DNA of 55,466 nt. Source: an uncultured Lachnospiraceae bacterium (GTDB taxonomy: Bacteria > Bacillota > Clostridia > Lachnospirales > Lachnospiraceae). The stretch is taken from positions 1-55,466 of the forward strand of contig CAJTVQ010000027.1 of NCBI GenBank assembly GCA_910579935.1. The letters are read 5' to 3'. The translations under genes were made by a program, and so were the position numbers. Under the pieces are notes generated by a model. The model had not been told where the DNA came from and searched no databases. It saw nothing but the letters and a program-made list of their open reading frames with translations. Position 1 is the first letter of the stretch, and each line of letters starts with the position of its first letter. Below are positions 15,709 to 24,326 of the stretch, piece after piece.

Positions 15709-16884
15709 ATGAATGTATTGATATTGGAGTGGGACAGCTTTGCACATGAGTATGTGATAGAAGAGTTTCAAAAAGCCGGCTGTAAAACAGAAATGTTTTC
15801 ATGGCCGTTTGGGAAGGAGAATATGCGCGAGAACGAGCCGTTGTGTCAAAGGCTTCGGAAAACTTTAAAAGAGAAAGACTACGGATTGGTTTTTTCTTTT
15901 AATTTTTTTCCGGTGGCGGCAAAGGTATGTAACGAATGTGCCGTAAAGTATGCGGCATGGGTTTATGATTCTCCTTATATGCTTTTATATTCTAAATATA
16001 CAATGCTGGATACCAATTATATGTTCTTTTTTGATAAATCTTTATTCTGCGAATTCAGGCAGCATGGTGTACGGAATGCATTTTATCTGCCGATGGCGGC
16101 TCCGGTTGCCTATTATGACAGCCTTAGGCCATCCGGAACGAAAAAAGAGCGTTATCAGGCAGATGTTTCTTTTGTGGGTTCCACCTATCAGGAAGGAAAT
16201 CAGGATTTTTTCCGTTATTTTTATCAAGTGAATGATTATACGGCAGGCTATCTGCAGGCGATTATGGACATGCAGAAAGATTTGTACGGAAGTTTTCTCT
16301 TGGAAGAATTGCTGACCGATGATATCATCAGGGAATTACAGCGGGTCTGTCCTGTGAAAAAGGAACCGGATGAGTGGGAATCGGATGCATGGATTTATGC
16401 CAATTATTTCCTGGCGAGAAAACTGACCGGAGACCAGAGGGCAGAGCAGCTGAAACGTTTGGGGGAGAGGTTTGAAGTGAAGCTGTATGCGCCAAAAACG
16501 GCTCCGGTTTTAGAGCGGGTCATTCATTGCGGTCCTGTGGATTATATGACGGAAATGCCCCTTGTCTTTCAAAATTCCAAAGTTAATTTGAATATGACCC
16601 TTCGGAGTATTCGTACCGGAATTCCGCTGCGGGCTATGGATATAATGGGATGCGGCGGTTTTCTGCTGACAAATTATCAGGAAGATTTCTTGGAATTCTT
16701 TGAACCCGGTATTGATTATGTATATTATTCTGACCAGGAGGAACTGATGAAGCTGACGGATTATTATCTGTCCCATGAGGAGGAACGGATGGAAATAGCC
16801 TGTAACGGATACCGAAAGGTAAAAGCCGGACACCATTATGGAAAAAGGATTGAGAGACTGTTGGCATGTGTGGATGGGAGATAG
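15709..16884 (+). CDS. DUF3880/CgeB-type glycosyltransferase 1
   Basis: 391 residues. The N-terminal half matches the DUF3880 type (MNVLILEWDSFAHEYVIEEFQKAG, then YGLVFSFNFFPVAAKVCNECAVKYAAWVYDSP and a YLPMAAPV block). The C-terminal half is a GT-B nucleotide-sugar domain with STYQEG, then SIRTGIPLRAMDIMGCGGFLLTNYQEDFLEFFEPGIDYVYY, the Glyco_trans_1_2 signature. The cytosolic enzyme presumably adds a sugar to flagellin, as its gene follows hag by 108 bases; acceptor and donor are not readable. It is a paralogue of the next gene, with the same motifs in the same order. Confidence 0.85.
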   Translation: MNVLILEWDSFAHEYVIEEFQKAGCKTEMFSWPFGKENMRENEPLCQRLRKTLKEKDYGLVFSFNFFPVAAKVCNECAVKYAAWVYDSPYMLLYSKYTMLDTNYMFFFDKSLFCEFRQHGVRNAFYLPMAAPVAYYDSLRPSGTKKERYQADVSFVGSTYQEGNQDFFRYFYQVNDYTAGYLQAIMDMQKDLYGSFLLEELLTDDIIRELQRVCPVKKEPDEWESDAWIYANYFLARKLTGDQRAEQLKRLGERFEVKLYAPKTAPVLERVIHCGPVDYMTEMPLVFQNSKVNLNMTLRSIRTGIPLRAMDIMGCGGFLLTNYQEDFLEFFEPGIDYVYYSDQEELMKLTDYYLSHEEERMEIACNGYRKVKAGHHYGKRIERLLACVDGR

Positions 16885-16890
16885 GACGGC

Positions 16891-18063
16891 ATGAAGGTTT
16901 TGTTCATGGAGTGGAAAAGTTTAGGACAGGCGGATTTGTCTGAGGAATTAGGAAAAAGGGGATGGGAAATCGTATATTATCCTTTCCCGAGGGAAACAGA
17001 GAATACCAGGCTGAATGAGCAGTTGTGCGAGAAGCTGATACGGGCGATTGCAGCAGACCGGTTTGATTTTGTATTTTCATTCAATTACTTTCCGGTAGTT
17101 TCCCTTGCCTGTAATGCATGTAAGGTAAAATATGTGTCGTGGACCTTTGACAGTCCTTTTATTCAGTTGTATTCCAATACCATAGGTTTCCCGTATAATT
17201 ATGTCTTCATTTTTGACAGAGGGACATGTGAGGATTTGTGGAATCAGGGAATCAATACGGTGTATTATCTGCCGATGGCGGCGCCTGTGGAGCGGTATGA
17301 TACATACATGGTATCGGAGGAGGAAAGAGATTTTTACAGGACACAGATTTCTTTTATCGGTTCCACTTATTGTGAGAAAAAGCACAGGTTTTATGACAGG
17401 CTGGGGGAAATCAGCGGATATACCAAAGGGTATCTGGATGGATGCGTTCAGATGCAGAAGCGGGTTTACGGTGAGTTTCTGTTGGAAGGAGCGCTTGTTC
17501 CGGAAATCATGGAGGATATGATGAAGCATTGTCCCCTGATCATGAACCAGGATGGATTTGAAAGGCTGGAATGGGTGTATGCGCATTACTTTCTGGCAAG
17601 ACAGGTTACGGCATTGGAGCGGATGGAGATTTTGGATTTACTGTCCCGGCAGTGGCAGGTGGATCTCTATACTTATGAGCAGACATCGGAACTTCCGAGA
17701 GTAAGAAACAGAGGAACGGCGGATGTAATGAAGGAGGCTTCTATGATATACAGGTGTTCTAAGATTAACCTCAATATTTCCCTCAGGAGCATTCTGTCCG
17801 GAATTCCACTGCGCTCCTTTGAAATCATGGGAAGCGGGGGATTTCTCTTGAGTAATTACCAGTCGGATTATGAAGAATATTTCCAGTGTGGGGAAGATTA
17901 TGTATATTATACGGATTATGAGGATCTGATGCAAAAGGCGGAATACTACCTGTCGCATGAAAAGGAGAGGCAGGAAATTGCAGAAAACGGATACCGGAAG
18001 GTGAAGCAGAGGCATACTTATAAGGAGCGCCTAGATACCATTTTGGAAACGGTCTACTCTTAA
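16891..18063 (+). CDS. DUF3880/CgeB-type glycosyltransferase 2
   Basis: 390 residues, six bases after its paralogue. The same landmarks recur: VLFMEWKSLGQADLSEELGKRGWEIVYYPFP, FDFVFSFNYFPVVSLACNACKVKYVSWTFDSP, YLPMAAPVERY, FIGSTYCEK and SILSGIPLRSFEIMGSGGFLLSNYQSDYEEYFQCGEDYVYYTDYEDL. Keeping two divergent copies suggests they add two successive sugars or use different donors. Flagellin glycosylation is inferred from position only. Confidence 0.85.
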   Translation: MKVLFMEWKSLGQADLSEELGKRGWEIVYYPFPRETENTRLNEQLCEKLIRAIAADRFDFVFSFNYFPVVSLACNACKVKYVSWTFDSPFIQLYSNTIGFPYNYVFIFDRGTCEDLWNQGINTVYYLPMAAPVERYDTYMVSEEERDFYRTQISFIGSTYCEKKHRFYDRLGEISGYTKGYLDGCVQMQKRVYGEFLLEGALVPEIMEDMMKHCPLIMNQDGFERLEWVYAHYFLARQVTALERMEILDLLSRQWQVDLYTYEQTSELPRVRNRGTADVMKEASMIYRCSKINLNISLRSILSGIPLRSFEIMGSGGFLLSNYQSDYEEYFQCGEDYVYYTDYEDLMQKAEYYLSHEKERQEIAENGYRKVKQRHTYKERLDTILETVYS

Positions 18064-18139
18064 GTAAGGAATGCACCGGGATTCAGATGGATTTTCATGG
18101 ATTCTGACAATACAACAGGGAATAGCTGGGAGGATAGTT

Positions 18140-20659
18140 ATGAGTTTGGAGACGAAAAGATGTACCGTAGCATTTGTCATATTTTATGATGAGGAACGCT
18201 ATTTGGAAGAATGTATGTACTATATCGGAAAAATACAGATGCCGTTAGGAATGGATGTAGAAATTATCGGAATAACGGAAGAAACTGACTTTACTGAAGG
18301 TGTTCGGGAGGCTGAGGCGGCGAGCAGCGCGGAATACAAAATATATATGGATCAGCATACTCTGATTATTCATGATTTGATACTTTATGACTTGTTGACT
18401 GTATTTAGAGAGAATCCGGAGGTCGATGCCGTCGGAATTCTGGGCGGAGAGAATTCGGAAGATATGAACCATGGGTGGGTGCTTTTATGGAATGAGAAGG
18501 GACTGAAAGAAATAAATCGTCAGGATCGAAAAGAAGCGCTGTGGGTAAAGGCGGTAAACCCAATTTTTATTGCAGTCCGTTATCCGGCAGAAAGGGACAA
18601 AGAAAAAGGAAAGTTATATACCCGTGCCATACTTCCCAGGCAGAAAGTTCCATGGTGTATTTATGACTGCGGAAATACAGAAATGACAGTGGAGGAAGAA
18701 AACTACCGTTTTATGGTACGCAGGGTGGAAACCTGCAGGGACAGACAAGCTATAGAGGCTGTTGCACAGTTGTTAAGAAATGGAACGCTGTCGTGGGAGA
18801 ATCATATTCGTTTCGTGGAAAAAGAGACGCTTGGCGGGGGGAGTATGGCGCCTTATTACTGGGAAGACGCCCTTTTTTTAAATCGGAGGTGGGACAAATA
18901 TCTTTTGGCCGATGGCAGAGTATGGTCAGAAAGCAGGGAGAAGAATGTGATGCATGTCGCGGTGGCCCTGAATCGTGGATATGTGGTTTATGCCGCGGTT
19001 ATGCTTCAATCGCTGTATGAAAATAATTCTCTTTGCAAGGTGTGCGTGCATGTACTGCATGATAAACTGACAGAAGGAGATAAGCAAGGGTTGGAGAGGC
19101 AGGCCCGGAAATTTGGAAACCATATTTTCTTTTATGATATTTCGCCATCCCTTCTGCCTGAAAATGTGCAGACCACAAAGGAATGGCCGGAGGAAGCCTA
19201 TTTCCGTCTGTTTATGACCAAAGTGCTGCCGGAGGGGATAGAAAGGATATTATATTTGGATGCGGATATCATTGTGAATAAGCCTCTTTATGACTTCTAT
19301 TTTATGGATATGCAGGGATATGAGCTGGTAGGATGCCGGGATTTTTCCACGGTATTGCAGGAAGAGTTTCAGGATAAACGAAGGGAATTGTTTGCACAGT
19401 TAAAGAAAGACAGAGATTTTGTATATATTAACAGTGGTGTGATACTGATGAACCTTTCTGCCTTGAGGGAAAGGGATATAGTGGAAGAGTATTTAAGTAC
19501 CATGCGGGAACAGGAAGGAAGGCTGCTGGCACCGGATCAGGATATTATTAATCTCGTCCACTGGAAAAAGACCGGGCTTTTGGATGAGTTTCGCTATGAC
19601 TTTTTTAATGCCTGCCTGAAAGGCGGAAAAGAAGGGGAAGTGAGACAATATGTGTCCATTATTCATTATGGAGGGCCGTCTAAGCCGTGGGTGGTAAAAA
19701 ATATAGATGCCTATGCCCATAAGATATGGTGGGAGTATGCGGTGAGAACGGATCTGGCAGGAACGTTGATTTATGAACTGATATGTGGTGAAAAGCAGAT
19801 AATTGCCGGACAGAGGAAAATAATTGGACAGATGAAGTATTGCAAGCATGTGCCGTTTATGAGCTGTGAGGCGGATGGGGTAAAATATATCGGAAACAGT
19901 CAGGATAGTATGATCATACGCAGTATGTATGATACGGGCGAAACATGGTCTAAAAAGGAGATAGATATTTTTTTCGAGCTGGCAGAGGAGTTTTATGGGT
20001 ATGAGGCCAGTGAAGCGGAGGGGATATTTTTGGATATAGGAGGAAATATCGGAACCACCTCCATATATGTAAACAAGGTAAAAGCTCCGCAACTTAAAAT
20101 TATTGCTTTTGAACCGGTCAGAGACAATATACGGATTTTTAGGGCAAATTGTGCACTGAATGATATTTCGGAAGAAAAAATTCTTCTTGTAGAAAAGGTA
20201 ATTTCCAACCGGACGACCGTTAATTTGGTGGAAAAAAATATATTTAATCCCGGAGCCTCCCGTGTGGTGCCGAAAGATATGGTTCAGATATGGGAGGCTG
20301 AAGAGGTAGAAAGTACAACACTAGATGATTATTTGGAAAGGTCCGGCATAAGGAACGGGGATATCAGATATTTATGGATTGATGTGGAAGGCTATGAGGG
20401 ATATGCAATAGATGGGGCAAAAAAATTGCTGGAATCGGTGGACATACCGGTTATGACTGAATTTGTACCTTCCTATTTAAAAAAGCAGGGCTGTTATGAG
20501 ATGCTGATAGAAGATTTGTCCATACTTTATCCCGGATTTATCTGGATGGAAGAGGCCGTGAAAGGAGAGGCTCGAGTTAGAGAAATCGGTACTCTGCCCG
20601 TGTTTGGAGAGGAACTGGGAGACAGGCAGGCAGATATATTCCTGGTAAAGAAATATTGA
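18140..20659 (+). CDS. Multidomain GT8 glycosyltransferase with FkbM-type methyltransferase
   Basis: ATG 18140 with GGGAGG at 18128-18133 is preferred to an upstream start at 18071; the product is 839 residues. Residues 1-260 look like a truncated glycosyltransferase-like domain (CTVAFVIFYDEERYLEECMYYIGK). Residues about 270-540 are GT8: MHVAVALNRGYVVYAAVMLQSLYENN, the metal-binding LYLDADIIVN near 371, YINSGVILMNL, and HYGGPSKPW. Residues about 625-815 are an FkbM methyltransferase: GIFLDIGGNIGTTSIYV (SAM-binding), IAFEPVRDNIRIFRANCALND, and YLWIDVEGYEGYAIDGA. It probably adds a sugar and O-methylates the glycan in one protein. Confidence 0.85.
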   Translation: MSLETKRCTVAFVIFYDEERYLEECMYYIGKIQMPLGMDVEIIGITEETDFTEGVREAEAASSAEYKIYMDQHTLIIHDLILYDLLTVFRENPEVDAVGILGGENSEDMNHGWVLLWNEKGLKEINRQDRKEALWVKAVNPIFIAVRYPAERDKEKGKLYTRAILPRQKVPWCIYDCGNTEMTVEEENYRFMVRRVETCRDRQAIEAVAQLLRNGTLSWENHIRFVEKETLGGGSMAPYYWEDALFLNRRWDKYLLADGRVWSESREKNVMHVAVALNRGYVVYAAVMLQSLYENNSLCKVCVHVLHDKLTEGDKQGLERQARKFGNHIFFYDISPSLLPENVQTTKEWPEEAYFRLFMTKVLPEGIERILYLDADIIVNKPLYDFYFMDMQGYELVGCRDFSTVLQEEFQDKRRELFAQLKKDRDFVYINSGVILMNLSALRERDIVEEYLSTMREQEGRLLAPDQDIINLVHWKKTGLLDEFRYDFFNACLKGGKEGEVRQYVSIIHYGGPSKPWVVKNIDAYAHKIWWEYAVRTDLAGTLIYELICGEKQIIAGQRKIIGQMKYCKHVPFMSCEADGVKYIGNSQDSMIIRSMYDTGETWSKKEIDIFFELAEEFYGYEASEAEGIFLDIGGNIGTTSIYVNKVKAPQLKIIAFEPVRDNIRIFRANCALNDISEEKILLVEKVISNRTTVNLVEKNIFNPGASRVVPKDMVQIWEAEEVESTTLDDYLERSGIRNGDIRYLWIDVEGYEGYAIDGAKKLLESVDIPVMTEFVPSYLKKQGCYEMLIEDLSILYPGFIWMEEAVKGEARVREIGTLPVFGEELGDRQADIFLVKKY

Positions 20660-20677
20660 GGACGAGGAGAATGGGAA

Positions 20678-21700
20678 ATGATAGCATTTGATGAGAAATA
20701 CTTTCAGGGAGAGATAAGGGACGGATATTATGTTGAAGGTGATAAAAAGCGGTTGTGGGCGGCTAATCTGGAAGTGCTTATGGAGATAGACCGTATTTGC
20801 AGGAAACATAATATTACTTATTTTCTGGCTTACGGGACTTTGCTGGGAGCGGTACGGCATAATGGATTCATTCCGTGGGATGACGATTTGGATATCACAA
20901 TGCTGCGCAAAGATTATATGAGATTCTTAAGCGTGGTGGAGATGGAACTGGCATTTCCGTTTGTCAGTTTGGATCCTTATCATGATGAGACATGGGATAT
21001 GCCGTTTGCCAGGGTGGTAAACGGAAAGTATGGCATTAATACGGAAACATGGTATTTAGAGCGATTCCATGGTTATCCGTATTCGGCCGGAGTGGATATC
21101 TTTATGTTTGATAATCAGTGGGATCGAGAAGAGGAATACTATTATGCGGCATCACAGATTGGCCGGCTGGACAGGATTGTGGATTTATTGAAGGAACGGA
21201 AAAAGATACAGGATGGGGATGAAAAGGGCAGTACAGTGAAAGCGGAAGAGTGGAAAGAGTTAGACGAAAAGATAGAATGTGCACTGACAGAGGTAGAGCG
21301 GGATTACGGAATGCCGATTGACCGGGAGAAGAATATCCGGAGCCAGCTGCTGCGGATGGAAAACGGATTTTTTGCTTTGTGTGAGAATGAAAACAGTGAG
21401 GAACTCATCGTATGGCCTGTGATAGGAAGCCTGGAGTATCACGCTGCGGGATATAAGCGGGCATGGTATCAGGAAAGCATGGAACTTCCGTTTGAGGGAA
21501 TCATGCTGCCGGTGCCTGTGGGATTTCATGAATCATTGATACGGACTTATGGGATTAATTACCTGTCGCCGGTAAAACACAGTCATGATCTTGATCAAAG
21601 AAATAGCAAGATTATACAGGATATGAGAAGTGAGACCGGTATCTTTAAAGGGAAACTGGATAATTTGGAAAGACTTTTGGAAGGGAGGGAAGGATTATGA
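20678..21700 (+). CDS. LicD-family phosphotransferase
   Basis: 340 residues. The LicD core is unmistakable: YFLAYGTLLGAVRHNGFIPWDDDLDITMLRKDY at residues 48-80, with the Gly-Thr-Leu-Leu-Gly-Ala-Val-Arg block and metal-binding Asp residues 68-72. LicD proteins transfer phosphocholine or other phosphoryl groups from CDP-activated donors to surface glycans; fukutin belongs to the same fold. A cytidylyltransferase-like fusion that could make such a donor is two genes downstream. Its stop overlaps the next start (21697-21700). Confidence 0.88.
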   Translation: MIAFDEKYFQGEIRDGYYVEGDKKRLWAANLEVLMEIDRICRKHNITYFLAYGTLLGAVRHNGFIPWDDDLDITMLRKDYMRFLSVVEMELAFPFVSLDPYHDETWDMPFARVVNGKYGINTETWYLERFHGYPYSAGVDIFMFDNQWDREEEYYYAASQIGRLDRIVDLLKERKKIQDGDEKGSTVKAEEWKELDEKIECALTEVERDYGMPIDREKNIRSQLLRMENGFFALCENENSEELIVWPVIGSLEYHAAGYKRAWYQESMELPFEGIMLPVPVGFHESLIRTYGINYLSPVKHSHDLDQRNSKIIQDMRSETGIFKGKLDNLERLLEGREGL

Positions 21701-24285
21701 GCAGGATTGTCCGGAAACAGTTATTTTCCATGTGGGAAGCCCTGCAGGAGGCACAGCAGTTATTGGATGGAATGGTTCGAAACGGTCAGCATGAGGAAAT
21801 AATGGGATTGCTGGCAGACTGTCAAAATGAGGCGATTGCCATGGGCAGCCAGATTGAAGCGGTGTATGGAGAGGGATGCGATACCGTACATTGTTTGGAA
21901 GAGTATTGCGAGAGCCTGTATCATATTACGGAACATATGGATGATACGGAAGACTGTGCAGGATATCGTGCCCTGGCAGGGGAGCAGCTTGCAGCGGTAC
22001 AGGAAACTATGAAGAAAGAGATTGCGGACCGGATGGAAATTGTCTTTTTTCCCTGCAAGGCTTCTGAGTGGGACTGTCTGGCAAGCATTTATCAGGCAGC
22101 GGTGCAGGAAGGAAAGTGTGAGGTATACTGTGTGCCCCTTCCTTTTTATGAGTTGAAGCCGGACGGGACGTATGGAGAAATCCCTGATGAGCGAGGCGCT
22201 TATCCGGAGAATGTCCGGATGACCGGCTGGCAGGATTATGAATTTGAGGTAAGGAAACCGGATGTTATTTTTATCCATAATCCGTATGACGGGCAGGATA
22301 CGGCGGAGCGTGTGGATGAGAGATTTTATGCTGAAAATTTAAGAATGTATACGGAAAATCTGATTTATGTGCCGTATTTACTGCCAGAGGATATAAAATC
22401 AAAATCAGAAGATGATGATGCTGTGGTGCAAATGAAACAGGAAGGTTATCTTCCGGGGGTTATCCACGCGGATAAAGTGATCGTGCATTCGGAAAGTATG
22501 CGGGACAGGTATTTGAATGAATATATGGCGGGAGCAGAAGCGGAGGGAATGTCTGTAAACCGGGTGGCGCTGGAGGCGAAGATACTGGCGTTTGGGTCAC
22601 CAAGGGCTGACGGAATACGGGACTCCGGCGGTCGAAGTATTCTGCTTCCTGAGGAATGGAGCAGGATAATCTGGAAACCGGATGGTGAAAGAAAGAAAGT
22701 AATTCTTTATAATACCTGTATCAATGCTCTTTTGACGGATGGTATGAAACTGTTGGACAAAATGGAACAGGTATTTACTGTATTCCGGGAGCAACGGGAT
22801 GAAATTGCGTTGTGGTGGCGTCCGCAGCCGCTGATTAAGCGTATGTTTATGAATATGAGCCCCGAATTGAGAAACCGATACAGCGAATTTGTGGAGCGGT
22901 ATAAGGAAGAGGGATGGGGAATTTATGATGATACGGATGATGAGGCAAGGGCTTTGACAGCAACCGATGCCTGTTATGGTGACTGGAGTACGATTGCCTG
23001 GGAGTATCAGAATCATGGAAAGCCTGTTATGAAGCAGAATGCGGATATAACATATAATACAAAAAACAACTTGCAGTCAGGATATGAAACGATACCTGTA
23101 TGCAGTGTGTTTAAGGATGGAAATGAATTTTGGGTATCAAGCATAGCTTACAGTGGGTTGTTTAAAATAAATGCTTTGAATTATGAAAGTGAGTTTATCA
23201 GGAGGTTTGACAGAGAATTAGGAAACAGGGAATTGTACAGACAGATATTACCTTATCATGAATGGCTTATATTTCTTCCGGAGAATGGCCGGAATATTGC
23301 TCTTTTTAATAGGGATACTTATGAAATGGAATATGTAAAGTTGCTGACTTGGAAGAGTAAATGGGAGGAGATAAGGACAGCCGGTGCTTATATTTATGAT
23401 GACGAATTGTGGATTTGGGTACGTAATGCATTTCGATCTATTATCATAGTTAATTTGAAAAGCAGAAAAGTGCGTTATAAAGATATTTGGGATATGCGGC
23501 TGCCATATGTAAAAAAGCTGAGGGTCAGGGAACCTTATTTTGGGATGGCGGTGGTAAGAGAAGATGAAATCTGGCTGCCAGTAGCGGATGCGGAACAGAT
23601 CGTCAGGTATAGTTTTGCTGATGACAAGGTGGAAATATTCAGACTAAAAAAGCCAGGTTGTAAAATTAACAGTATGGATTTATGGGATGGTAAGTTTTGG
23701 CTGACATTTTCTGACGAAGCGGAAATCATGGAATGGGATCCGGCAACAGGCAGAGAGGAAAGTTATGGGGTTCATGTGGAATGGGAGAAGTGGGAAACGC
23801 CGTTTTCAGGAGTTATTCCGTTTTCTGACTCACAGTGCATTGTTCTGCCGTCAGGTGCAGATAAAATGGTATTAAGGAGCGGAAATAAGTGGAAAAAATT
23901 GGAGTATCCGGATGGATTTCATTGGAATTTTAATGTTTGGGGAGAACGGACGAAAAGGTATTCATATAGTATAGAGGATGAAAAAGTATTTATTTTCCCT
24001 GCTTTTGGAAATATGGTTCTCATTTATGATAGAAAAAGAGAGATATTAGAGGGAAAATCTTGTAGGATTCCCAAAGGATGGAGTAAAGAGATTGTAGCAA
24101 GGGATTATATCTGGCCATATTTTCTGCAGGAAGATATGGCGGAGAAAAGAATTGCATATGAAAAGCAAGAAGATGATTTGATTAATTTTCTTGGCTGTAT
24201 ACTGGGTAATTATGCAGGAAACGGGGAGCTGAATTATATAGGCAAAAAAATATTAGGCTTTATTATGGAAAATAAGGATGAATGA
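21697..24285 (+). CDS. CDP-glycerol transferase-like protein with C-terminal propeller-like domain
   Basis: 862 residues. The N-terminal 450 residues share blocks with the protein at 37958: a helical leader (LQEAQQLLDGMVRNGQHEEIMGLLADCQNEA), VFFPCKASEWDCLASIYQAA, DVIFIHNPYDGQDTAERV, and WWRPQPLIKRMF followed by DACYGDWSTIAWEYQNHGKPV, like CDP-glycerol:poly(glycerophosphate) glycerophosphotransferases. From residue about 465 the sequence changes to repeated strand-rich units (FWVSSIAYSGLFKINAL; LWIWVRNAFRSIIIVNL; IWLPVADAEQIVRYSF; FWLTFSDEAEIMEWDP; VFIFPAFGNMVLIYD), each about 50 residues, resembling a beta-propeller. The second protein lacks this tail, so it is an added module, perhaps for binding glycan or flagellin. 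Confidence 0.75.
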   Translation: MSRIVRKQLFSMWEALQEAQQLLDGMVRNGQHEEIMGLLADCQNEAIAMGSQIEAVYGEGCDTVHCLEEYCESLYHITEHMDDTEDCAGYRALAGEQLAAVQETMKKEIADRMEIVFFPCKASEWDCLASIYQAAVQEGKCEVYCVPLPFYELKPDGTYGEIPDERGAYPENVRMTGWQDYEFEVRKPDVIFIHNPYDGQDTAERVDERFYAENLRMYTENLIYVPYLLPEDIKSKSEDDDAVVQMKQEGYLPGVIHADKVIVHSESMRDRYLNEYMAGAEAEGMSVNRVALEAKILAFGSPRADGIRDSGGRSILLPEEWSRIIWKPDGERKKVILYNTCINALLTDGMKLLDKMEQVFTVFREQRDEIALWWRPQPLIKRMFMNMSPELRNRYSEFVERYKEEGWGIYDDTDDEARALTATDACYGDWSTIAWEYQNHGKPVMKQNADITYNTKNNLQSGYETIPVCSVFKDGNEFWVSSIAYSGLFKINALNYESEFIRRFDRELGNRELYRQILPYHEWLIFLPENGRNIALFNRDTYEMEYVKLLTWKSKWEEIRTAGAYIYDDELWIWVRNAFRSIIIVNLKSRKVRYKDIWDMRLPYVKKLRVREPYFGMAVVREDEIWLPVADAEQIVRYSFADDKVEIFRLKKPGCKINSMDLWDGKFWLTFSDEAEIMEWDPATGREESYGVHVEWEKWETPFSGVIPFSDSQCIVLPSGADKMVLRSGNKWKKLEYPDGFHWNFNVWGERTKRYSYSIEDEKVFIFPAFGNMVLIYDRKREILEGKSCRIPKGWSKEIVARDYIWPYFLQEDMAEKRIAYEKQEDDLINFLGCILGNYAGNGELNYIGKKILGFIMENKDE

Positions 24286-24326
24286 GAGAAAGCAGGAATT
24301 AATAGTGGGACATAGGAGGAAAATGT

